A stretch of DNA of 5,964 bases from an uncultured Bacilli bacterium (GTDB taxonomy: Bacteria > Bacillota_I > Bacilli_A > RF39 > UBA660): positions 1 to 5,964 of the forward strand of contig CANQAO010000066.1 in assembly GCA_947589375.1 (NCBI GenBank), read 5' to 3'. The translations under genes and the position numbers were made by a program. Positions 1-5,747 of this stretch are shown piece after piece. Position 1 is the first letter of the stretch; each line of letters opens with the position of its first letter. Below the pieces are notes generated by a model, which made no database searches, was not told the origin of the DNA, and worked only from the letters and a program-made list of their open reading frames with translations.

Positions 1-2229
1 CCCATCACCCCAGCAAGCTTCACATCGACCGCCTTTAACGTTAAATGAAAATCTTCCTTTATCATAACCACGCATTTTAGCTTCTTTGGTTTCGGCAAAA
101 ACATCACGAATATCGTCAAAAACCCCAGTATAAGTAGCTGGATTAGAGCGTGGCGTACGGCCAATTGGTGCTTGCGAGATTTCCACCACTTTATCGATGT
201 TTTCTAGTCCTTTAACATTTTTATGTTTCCCAGGTTTACCTTTTGTGCGATATAAATTATTCGCGACTACTTTATATAAAATTTCGTTAATTAAAGTACT
301 TTTACCACTGCCACTAACGCCAGTTACACAGATAAATTTTCCCAGTGGAAATTTAACGTTAATATTTTTTAAGTTGTTTTCGCTTGCACCTTTAATTTCG
401 AGGTATTTTTTATTGCCTTTACGTCTTTTATTTGGGAGCGCTATTTTTTCTTCGCCAGTTAAATATTTACCAGTTAAGCTGTTTTTATTTTGCATAACTT
501 CTTTTGGGGTTCCTTTGGCGACAATATATCCACCATGAACACCGGCTTTTGGTCCAATATCGACTAAATAATCAGCGGCTAACATGGTTTCCGTATCGTG
601 TTCAACAACGATTAAAGTGTTACCTAAATCACGCATTTCTTGTAACGAATTGATTAATCTTTGATTATCTCGCTGATGAAGACCAATAGATGGTTCATCT
701 AGAACATATAAAACACCCGTTAATCTTGAACCGATTTGGGTAGCTAGTCTGATACGCTGAGCTTCCCCACCTGATAACGTTCCTGCGTTTCTAGAGAGCG
801 TTAGATATTCTAAACCGACGTTAATTAGAAATTCTAAACGGGATTTGATTTCTTTGATAATTAGTTCGGAAATTTCTTGTTCTTGTTTGGTAAGTTTTAA
901 ATTGTTTAAAAATTTCATGATATCTTTAATGCTCATTTGGGTAAGTTCATAGATGTTTTTATTACCGATTAAGACAGCTAAAATACGGTTATTTAGTCTC
1001 GCCCCATGGCAGGCTTCACATTCTAGCTCTGTCATGTAGTTTTCAATCCATTCACGAATCCATGTGCTTTTACTTTCGATGTATCGGCGTTCTAGATTGG
1101 TAATAAGGCCTTCAAAAAAGTCTTTTTTGGTTCTTGTGTTACCCGTTTTAGATACATAATTAAAACTCATAAGATCTTTTGAACCATAAAAAATAATGTT
1201 TAAATCTTCGCGGGAAAGATTTTTAATAGGAGTGTTCATGTCAATACCATAATATTTACAGGTGGTTTCAAGTTCCGTATAAGTAATATTATTAGGTTCA
1301 CTAACATTGATAACTTTAATAGCACCTTCATTAATACTTAAATTTTTATCAGGCACGACTAAATCTTCATCGATTTTATATTTAATGCCTAAACCTTTAC
1401 ATTCGGGACAAGCACCATAAGGGGCATTAAAAGAAAACATTCGTGGTTCTAGTTCTGGTAAAGAAAAATCACAATATGGACAAGCATAAGTTTCACTCAT
1501 GAGCATTTTTTCTTTACCTATGACATCGATTAAGACTTTACCTTTACCGAGTTTTACGGCTGTTTCGACAGCTTCATACAAACGGCTTCTAATTTCATCT
1601 TTAATGATTAACCGGTCAATGACGACTTCGATGGAATGTTTTTTGTTTTTTTCTAAGTTAATGTCTTCAGATAAGTCATAATCTTTGTCATCGATGACGA
1701 CTCTAGCATAACCATCTTTACGTAAGCGCGCAAGTAAATCTTTATGGGTACCTTTTTCCAGTCCAACTACAGGGCTTAAAACTCTGATTTTGGTTCCTTT
1801 ATCTAGTTCTAGGATATCGTTTACCATTTCTTCGATACTTTGTGACGAAATTGGAATATGATGGTGTGGACAGTAAGGGGTCCCAATTCGTGCATATAAA
1901 AGTCTTAAATAATCGTATATTTCGGTGACCGTCCCAACCGTACTACGAGGATTCTTATGGGTGGTTTTTTGATCGATACTTATTGAGGGTGAAAGGCCTT
2001 CAATACTATCGACTAATGGTTTTTCGGAACCACCTAAAAATTGTCTAGCATAAGCGCTTAGACTTTCGACATATCTTCTTTGTCCCTCGGCATAAATGGT
2101 ATCAAAAGCGAGACTACTTTTACCACTCCCACTAACGCCAGTCATGACAATTAATTTGTTTTTTGGTAAAGTGATATCGATATTTTTTAAGTTGTTTTCT
2201 CTCGCTCCTTTAATTATTATTTCATCCAT
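1..2229 (-). CDS. uvrA: UvrA, excinuclease ABC subunit A (C-terminus cut off by window edge)
   Basis: ATP-dependent DNA-damage sensor of nucleotide excision repair; as a dimer it loads UvrB onto lesions in the cytoplasm. The frame is open from the ATG at 2229 to the window edge, giving 743 residues; family members have about 940, so roughly 200 are missing. Seen in order: start MDEIIIKGARENNLKNI; Walker A TGVSGSGKSS (residues 30-39, Lys37); Q-loop region GLSPSISIDQK (about 78-88); UvrB-binding region; first zinc module Cys250/Cys253/Cys274/Cys277; a CEACHGARL segment before the first signature; signature LSGGEAQR (485-492); Walker B LDEPSIGLH (510-518); H-loop VEHD with His544; second Walker A TGVSGSGKST (636-645, Lys643); GRTPRSNPATYTGVFD; and the first half of the second zinc module, Cys736 and Cys739. 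The second signature, Walker B and two zinc ligands lie outside. It starts 3 nt after the upstream gene, with a weakly placed AAAGGA about 11 nt before the ATG. UvrB is not adjacent. Identity is certain. Confidence 0.98.
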   Translation of the reverse strand, partial: MDEIIIKGARENNLKNIDITLPKNKLIVMTGVSGSGKSSLAFDTIYAEGQRRYVESLSAYARQFLGGSEKPLVDSIEGLSPSISIDQKTTHKNPRSTVGTVTEIYDYLRLLYARIGTPYCPHHHIPISSQSIEEMVNDILELDKGTKIRVLSPVVGLEKGTHKDLLARLRKDGYARVVIDDKDYDLSEDINLEKNKKHSIEVVIDRLIIKDEIRSRLYEAVETAVKLGKGKVLIDVIGKEKMLMSETYACPYCDFSLPELEPRMFSFNAPYGACPECKGLGIKYKIDEDLVVPDKNLSINEGAIKVINVSEPNNITYTELETTCKYYGIDMNTPIKNLSREDLNIIFYGSKDLMSFNYVSKTGNTRTKKDFFEGLITNLERRYIESKSTWIREWIENYMTELECEACHGARLNNRILAVLIGNKNIYELTQMSIKDIMKFLNNLKLTKQEQEISELIIKEIKSRLEFLINVGLEYLTLSRNAGTLSGGEAQRIRLATQIGSRLTGVLYVLDEPSIGLHQRDNQRLINSLQEMRDLGNTLIVVEHDTETMLAADYLVDIGPKAGVHGGYIVAKGTPKEVMQNKNSLTGKYLTGEEKIALPNKRRKGNKKYLEIKGASENNLKNINVKFPLGKFICVTGVSGSGKSTLINEILYKVVANNLYRTKGKPGKHKNVKGLENIDKVVEISQAPIGRTPRSNPATYTGVFDDIRDVFAETKEAKMRGYDKGRFSFNVKGGRCEACWGDG

Positions 2230-2232
2230 ATA

Positions 2233-2733
2233 CTATCCCATCCTTTTTACAAACGCATCTTTATCGTTTTCTTGATAATACGCTAAATAAGTTAAAATTT
2301 CTTGGTCGTTTTTAAATTTTTCTTTAAAAATAGCTAATTCGTTATTGTTAAGTTTTAAAGTAGTGATATATCTTTTTAGACGATCTTTCGTTAAAGTAAG
2401 TCCGATATTTAAAATTTCCTTTCTCGTTAATACTTTTAATATTTTAATCTTTTCACACACATACATATCGTAATAACCATTATATTCATCATCATAAGTG
2501 ATAATGGTGCCGCTACCTTTTACTATAGCTAAATCGGTGTTTTTTGTGGTATCAAAATATCTAAAACAATCTTCAGGCTTTAGACACATGTGAAAACCCG
2601 CATGCCCCCATTTAAGGGGTTTTAAGGTTTTATAAGTTTGATTTAACTTAAAGGACTGACCAAATTGATTAACTAATCCTTGATAAAACATTTTAAAACC
2701 AGTAATATTATCATTCTTGTCTGGAGATGTCAT
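2233..2733 (-). CDS. Uncharacterised 166-aa protein, DUF7666-like pattern, upstream of uvrA
   Basis: No function can be assigned. Residues 10-107 hold a compact pattern: GFKMF near 12-16, a Lys/Tyr-containing segment, the signature GFHMC at 46-50, PEDCFRYFD at 53-61, then a beta-like AIVKGSGTI at 69-77. This layout (GFK..., GFHxC, aromatic helix, V-x-G-x-G) recalls small phage and bacterial proteins that I remember as DUF7666; this is recall, not a search result. Residues 105-166 look helical and charged (KEILNIGLTLTKDRLKRY). No signal peptide or membrane segment is seen. The longer frame opens with GTG at 2742, but that codon sits inside the ribosome binding sequence GGAAGTGAT. The ATG at 2733, four bases beyond it, is the better start. 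The stop (TAG) lies 3 nt before uvrA, so the two are surely co-transcribed. It has its own predicted promoter. Being real: high; family assignment: moderate. Confidence 0.85.
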   Translation of the reverse strand: MTSPDKNDNITGFKMFYQGLVNQFGQSFKLNQTYKTLKPLKWGHAGFHMCLKPEDCFRYFDTTKNTDLAIVKGSGTIITYDDEYNGYYDMYVCEKIKILKVLTRKEILNIGLTLTKDRLKRYITTLKLNNNELAIFKEKFKNDQEILTYLAYYQENDKDAFVKRMG

Positions 2734-2738
2734 ATTAA

Positions 2739-2746
2739 TCACTTCC
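2739..2746 (-). promoter_or_regulatory. Ribosome binding site deciding the ATG start at 2733
   Basis: On the minus strand the leader reads GGAAGTGAT then TAAT then ATG, matching an extended Shine-Dalgarno (GGAGGTGAT) with one mismatch. rlmB (AAGGTGAT, 4 nt, ATG) and rbgA (TAAGTGAT, 4 nt, ATG) show the same GTGAT-N4-ATG arrangement, which supports the ATG over the upstream GTG at 2742. The site lies within the inverted-repeat arm. Confidence 0.7.
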
Positions 2747-2753
2747 AGTATTT

Positions 2754-2762
2754 ATTATATCA
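2754..2762 (-). promoter_or_regulatory. Extended -10 promoter for the DUF7666-like gene and uvrA
   Basis: The minus strand carries TGATATAAT, a perfect TATAAT preceded by TG one base upstream (extended -10). No good -35 hexamer lies 16-18 bases upstream; the region reads GATTAA. A TTGACA at 2767-2772 is only 7 bases from the -10, too close to act with it. Transcription would start near 2749-2747 and give a leader of about 16 nt that contains the ribosome binding site but only one arm of the inverted repeat. A short intergenic gap before an apparently separate unit supports the call. Confidence 0.6.
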
Positions 2763-2787
2763 TGAGTGTCAAGTGATTAATCTGAAC

Positions 2788-2810
2788 AAAAAAGAAGAAA
2801 TTAATCTTCT
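2788..2810 (-). terminator. Weak intrinsic terminator or attenuator after sigH
   Basis: Reading the minus strand, AGAAGA and TCTTCT form a perfect 6-bp stem around a 6-nt loop, followed directly by a run of five T. The stem overlaps the last codons and the stop of sigH. It has only two G-C pairs, so it may be leaky and let some transcription through to the next gene and uvrA. Confidence 0.4.
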
Positions 2811-3424
2811 AAATGATTTTTATTTTTTAAATAATTTTTAATCTTTGTTTTAATGCGCTGGATCGCGTTATCGATTCGTTTAGGTTCGACTTCTAAAATT
2901 TCGGAAATTTCTTTATAAGTAAAACCACTCTTTTTTAAATCAAACACTTGGGATTCAAAAGACGTTAGTTCACTCATCATTTCACGAATTAAAGAATTAA
3001 CGTTTTCGACATCCAGTAATATGACCTCGGGATTACTATTTTCATCACCGATAATTCTTTCAATATTAATATTATTTATTTCATCCATAGCCTCTACTGA
3101 TAAGGAGGTATTTAATATTTGATGTTTTTGTCTATTAGCAGTCACAATTAAACTGATAATTTTTCGTTCAATACATTTTTTGGCATAAGTATAAAACATC
3201 GTATCTTTATGTTCATTATAAGTATTAATGGCAATACTAAAGGCGACCATGCCTTCGTTGATTAAATCGCTTAATTCAAGGCCATTTTTGTTATTTTCGA
3301 CATACATTTTATTGGCGATTTTAGTAATAAGTGGACGATATTTATTGAATAAAATCTCGGTAATTTCTTCACTTTCGTTAACCCGGCTAACTAATTCATA
3401 ATCGTTAAGTTTTTTATAATTCAT
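2801..3424 (-). CDS. sigH: RNA polymerase sigma factor, SigH-like (sigma-70 family)
   Basis: Alternative sigma factor that would direct RNA polymerase core to a specific promoter set. At 207 residues it is close to B. subtilis SigH (218). Region 2 spans about residues 24-100: YRPLITKIANKMY, then the core-binding helix DLINEGMVAFSIAINTY (53-69), then FYTYAKKCIERKIISLI (77-93). The region 2.4 edge NRQKH (97-101) matches the TRQKH of SigH. Region 4 covers about 150-200 with LTSFESQVFDLKKSGFTYKE and a helix-turn-helix ending EPKRIDNAIQRIKTKI. Its ATG lies 11 nt inside rlmB, so translation is probably coupled. In Bacilli SigH governs early sporulation or competence; nothing here shows which applies. 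Position after mrnC-rlmB matches the Bacilli mrnC-rlmB-(yacP)-sigH order, but yacP is missing. A generic stress-type sigma of the same family is the alternative. Confidence 0.88.
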   Translation of the reverse strand: MNYKKLNDYELVSRVNESEEITEILFNKYRPLITKIANKMYVENNKNGLELSDLINEGMVAFSIAINTYNEHKDTMFYTYAKKCIERKIISLIVTANRQKHQILNTSLSVEAMDEINNINIERIIGDENSNPEVILLDVENVNSLIREMMSELTSFESQVFDLKKSGFTYKEISEILEVEPKRIDNAIQRIKTKIKNYLKNKNHLED

Positions 3425-4103
3425 GTCTAACCACCTCGTAGATAATTAAAGCGGCGGCAACTGAGGCATTTAAGCTATTGACCTTGCCACGCATAGGAAT
3501 GGTAGCTAAAAAATCGCAATTTTCTTTTACTAAACGGCTTAAACCATGCCCTTCGTTGCCGATAACCAAGACAATCTTGCCATGATAATCAATGTGCCGA
3601 TAATCGGTCCCATTCATCGTGGTTCCAATAACCCAATAGCCATTTTTTTGAAGTTCTTTTAAGGTGTTTACCAGATTATTAACCATGGCAATTTTTACTT
3701 TTTCGGTGGTTCCGACACTTACTTTCATAACCGTGGCATTGATTTTTACGCCTCTATCTTTTGGAATAATTAGGCTTTTAACTCCAGCAGCTTCACAAGT
3801 TCTGATGATCGCTCCAACATTATGGGGATCTTCTAAATGATCCAGCATCACGATAACATCATTTTTCATAATTTCATCTAAAGAAGCATAGTTATAATCA
3901 TTAATTTCTAAGATTATACCTTGATGATTACCTTTTTCGATTTTATCTAATTCATATTTATCTAGATAAAGGGTTTTTACATTTTTAACCTTTAATTTAT
4001 CAATGATTTCTTGATCACTAAAATTCTTATATAAAAAAGCCTTTTTTATTTTTTCATCTTTATCTAATAATTCTTTAGCGACATTTTTGCCATATACATA
4101 CAT
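3414..4103 (-). CDS. rlmB: 23S rRNA (guanosine-2'-O)-methyltransferase RlmB, SpoU/TrmH family
   Basis: S-adenosylmethionine-dependent ribose 2'-O-methyltransferase; the family modifies a guanosine of 23S rRNA (G2251 in E. coli), though members of this group also act on tRNA. The protein has 229 residues, near the usual 240-250. Residues 1-70 form the substrate-binding N-domain, opening YVYGKNVAKELL and containing NHQGIILEI (59-67). The C-terminal SPOUT knot domain carries motif 1 HNVGAIIRTCEAAG (94-107, Asn95 and Arg101), motif 2 IGNEGHGLS (181-189) and motif 3 IPMRGKVNSLNASVAAALI (202-220). The start is well supported by AAGGTGAT four bases before the ATG. It begins 37 nt after the mrnC stop with no promoter seen, and its 3' end overlaps sigH by 11 nt. 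The exact rRNA target is inferred from the family and from gene order. Confidence 0.93.
   Translation of the reverse strand: MYVYGKNVAKELLDKDEKIKKAFLYKNFSDQEIIDKLKVKNVKTLYLDKYELDKIEKGNHQGIILEINDYNYASLDEIMKNDVIVMLDHLEDPHNVGAIIRTCEAAGVKSLIIPKDRGVKINATVMKVSVGTTEKVKIAMVNNLVNTLKELQKNGYWVIGTTMNGTDYRHIDYHGKIVLVIGNEGHGLSRLVKENCDFLATIPMRGKVNSLNASVAAALIIYEVVRHEL
3431..3437 (-). promoter_or_regulatory. Ribosome binding site for sigH inside the rlmB coding region
   Basis: On the minus strand GAGGTGG stands 6 nt before the sigH ATG, within the codons for Glu-Val-Val near the rlmB C-terminus. A strong site here together with the 11-nt gene overlap points to translational coupling and fixes the sigH start at 3424. 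Confidence 0.7.
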
Positions 4104-4140
4104 TTAAATCACCTTCACTTTATTATTTTTAGATAGCATT

Positions 4141-4857
4141 CTAATTTAATATTTTATGCATAATTTCCGCGATTCTTCGATGATTATTTGTGAGCTCTAA
4201 ATAACCAATTAGAGCTTCTAAACCCGTAGCTCTTTTATAAGTTACGATATCCGCACTTTTACTACTATGACTTTTATGGTTGCGGGCTCTTTTGATTAAA
4301 TTAATTTCCTCATCAGTTAAAAATTTTTCATTAAGCATGGTTTCTAAAAAATCACTCTGGGCTTTGGCGCTTACATATTTAACACTTTCTTTTTGTAAGT
4401 CCTTTACTTTAACGATACCTTTATTAATTAAATATAAACGGACATATAACTCATATGTAGCATCTCCTAAATAAGCTAAAATTAAGGGATTTTGCTTACT
4501 GACATAGTCATTAATTAGTTTGATATCAGCGATATCTTTTTCCCGGTTTAATTTTTGCTTTAATTTTACGATGTTAGGAATCGTTTGCACAGGCAGATCA
4601 TCAATCAAAGTTTTTTCACTATCAAAGTATTTTGGCCCAATATCAAAGCAATCAAAGGTATAAACATCTGGTTCTTTATAAATACCTTTATAGGCTGTAG
4701 TTATTTCTTTATATAACTTTGAAGAAACCGCTAAGTCAATGTCATTAGCATTATCTTTGATACCTTGTAAAACTAGGGATGCGGTCGATAAGACAAGATA
4801 TTCATTTTTATCAAAATTATATTCATTTAATTTATTTACAATTTCGGCTTTATTCAT
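4141..4857 (-). CDS. mrnC: Mini-ribonuclease III fused to an N-terminal nucleotidyltransferase-like domain
   Basis: Residues about 123-238 are a complete Mini-III, the dimeric RNase III-fold nuclease that trims the ends of 23S rRNA precursors in Bacillota. Visible motifs are ILAYLGDATYELYVR (Asp132, equivalent to catalytic Asp23 in B. subtilis), VSAKAQ (163-168), RARNHKS (190-196) and LEALIGYL (Glu214, the second metal ligand). Normal family length is about 130-145 residues; this protein has 238. The extra residues 1-120 look like a nucleotidyltransferase fold: LVLSTASLVLQGI (21-33), the metal-binding-type NDIDLAV (38-44), a possible third acid at Asp69 or Asp72, and a closing helix NREKDIADIKLINDY (104-118). 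The usual Gly-Ser of that fold is Ser-Thr here, so activity is uncertain. A longer GTG start at 4863 exists, but AAGGAG is 5 nt before the ATG at 4857, which also gives an ATGA overlap with rbgA. There is no start codon between the domains that would give a separate Mini-III. Confidence 0.92.
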   Translation of the reverse strand: MNKAEIVNKLNEYNFDKNEYLVLSTASLVLQGIKDNANDIDLAVSSKLYKEITTAYKGIYKEPDVYTFDCFDIGPKYFDSEKTLIDDLPVQTIPNIVKLKQKLNREKDIADIKLINDYVSKQNPLILAYLGDATYELYVRLYLINKGIVKVKDLQKESVKYVSAKAQSDFLETMLNEKFLTDEEINLIKRARNHKSHSSKSADIVTYKRATGLEALIGYLELTNNHRRIAEIMHKILN

Positions 4858-5747
4858 TTGCACTCCTTAAATTCATGATAGCGATCAAAGGTAATTCCTT
4901 TAATATAACCGCTTTTAATATCATTCATGATTAAATTCATGACTTTATCATAATCAATTTCCCCGCCTTTGATTAAACAACCGCGTTTTTTACCAATAGC
5001 TTCTAGATCACTAACGATATCATCGTTTAAAGCTTCGATTCCGTAGCGTTCTTTTAAAATATTAGGATAATATTTTTCTAAAGTTTTTAAAATATATTCC
5101 GTCACATCATAAAGCGGTAAAATTTCTTCTCTAATAGCTGTAAAGGTAGCTAAATTAAAGGCATTAGCTGGTTCAAGACGTGGCCACAAAATACCTGGAG
5201 AATCTAAAAGTTCGATATGGTCATTTACTCTAATCCAATTTAAATTTTTCGTCACTCCTGGTTTATTACCAATACTAGTGACTTTTTTGCCAGCTAAGCG
5301 ATTAATTAAAGTACTTTTACCGACATTGGGAATGCCAACGACTAAAACTCGAGCTTTACGTTTTATCATGCCCTTTTCTTCTCTTTTTTGATTATTTTCT
5401 TTTAATACTTCTTCAGTTAAAGCAATTAAGGGTTTAATATTTACGTTACCATCTAAATTCATAGGCAGAATATGATAGCCTTTTTGTTTATAATAATCTA
5501 TCCATTTTTGGGTTTCGTTGATATCACATAAATCGGTTTTACTCATGATTAAAATTTTCGGTTTACCTTTAGTATATTCATCGATATCGATTATTTTAGA
5601 AGAAAGTGGCATTCTTGCATCAATAACTTCATAGACTAAATCAATTAAGTTTATTTGTTCATTAATTAATCTTTTTGTTTTGGCCATATGACCGGGATAC
5701 CAATTGATTACGGAATTATGCAACCCTTGTTTTTCACTATTACTCAT
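4854..5747 (-). CDS. rbgA: RbgA (YlqF), 50S ribosomal subunit assembly GTPase
   Basis: Circularly permuted GTPase that drives a late step of large-subunit assembly by acting on an immature 50S particle in the cytoplasm. The protein has 297 residues against 282 in B. subtilis; the excess is about 13 residues before the conserved NWYPGHMAK (15-23). The motif order is the permuted one: DARMPLSS (43-50), G4 SKTD (69-72), G5 region near 96-100, G1 GIPNVGKST (138-146), G2 with PGVT (163-166), and G3 DSPG (182-185) followed by ILWPRLE. The C-terminal RNA-binding domain ends with IGKKRGCLIKGGEIDYD (251-267). G4 has Ser where NKxD is canonical. ATG at 5747 is chosen over GTG at 5756 because AAGTGAT stands four bases before the ATG and overlaps the GTG. 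The start overlaps the upstream gene by 8 nt, and the TGA stop overlaps mrnC by 4 nt. Identity is very secure. Confidence 0.95.
   Translation of the reverse strand: MSNSEKQGLHNSVINWYPGHMAKTKRLINEQINLIDLVYEVIDARMPLSSKIIDIDEYTKGKPKILIMSKTDLCDINETQKWIDYYKQKGYHILPMNLDGNVNIKPLIALTEEVLKENNQKREEKGMIKRKARVLVVGIPNVGKSTLINRLAGKKVTSIGNKPGVTKNLNWIRVNDHIELLDSPGILWPRLEPANAFNLATFTAIREEILPLYDVTEYILKTLEKYYPNILKERYGIEALNDDIVSDLEAIGKKRGCLIKGGEIDYDKVMNLIMNDIKSGYIKGITFDRYHEFKECK
4863..4868 (-). promoter_or_regulatory. Ribosome binding site deciding the mrnC start at 4857
   Basis: The minus strand reads AAGGAG, TGCAA, then ATG. The alternative GTG start at 4863-4861 shares a base with this site and would have no spacer, so the ATG two codons later is chosen. 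The ATG overlaps the TGA stop of rbgA as ATGA. Confidence 0.8.

Larger units (their letters stand above)
2734..2781. repeat. Perfect 11-bp inverted repeat flanking the -10 box and covering an RBS
   Basis: The arms attaatcactt (2734-2744) and aagtgattaat (2771-2781) are exact reverse complements separated by 26 bases. The centre of symmetry falls between 2757 and 2758, inside the predicted -10 hexamer at 2754-2759. The arm next to the gene is also most of its ribosome binding site and ends one base before the ATG. It could be a bipartite operator for a dimeric or looping regulator. In transcripts that read through from sigH it could instead be a hairpin that hides the ribosome binding site. 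The match is seen; both roles are inference. No LexA-type box (CGAAC-N4-GTTCG) is present here. Confidence 0.75.

Noticed and set aside
197..538. Plus-strand open frame of 113 codons
   Set aside because: It lies antisense within well-conserved uvrA sequence, including the second Walker A, and its translation is a run of hydrophobic and Pro/Leu residues typical of an antisense shadow.
1499..1681. Plus-strand open frame of 60 codons
   Set aside because: Antisense to uvrA beside the first zinc module, with no credible ribosome binding site or recognisable motif.
2754..2772. TTGACA and TATAAT as a classical -35/-10 pair
   Set aside because: The hexamers are only 7 bases apart, far short of the 16-18 needed; the -10 is better read as an extended -10 element.
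2230..2800. LexA/DinR SOS box ahead of the uvrA unit
   Set aside because: No CGAAC-N4-GTTCG-like sequence is present; an isolated GTTC near 2785 has no matching half.
4280..4474. Plus-strand open frame of 64 codons
   Set aside because: Antisense to the conserved Mini-III domain; it is explained by the AT-rich codon use of the real gene.
4141..4857. Mini-III as a separate gene with the N-terminal part as its own frame
   Set aside because: The frame is continuous, there is no stop, ATG, GTG or TTG with a ribosome binding site near residue 120, and both parts read through one another without a gap.
4854..4863. Use of TGA as tryptophan (Mycoplasma code)
   Set aside because: Tryptophans in conserved positions are TGG, for example in NWYPGHMAK, and the TGA ending rbgA is at the family-typical length and overlaps the next start.
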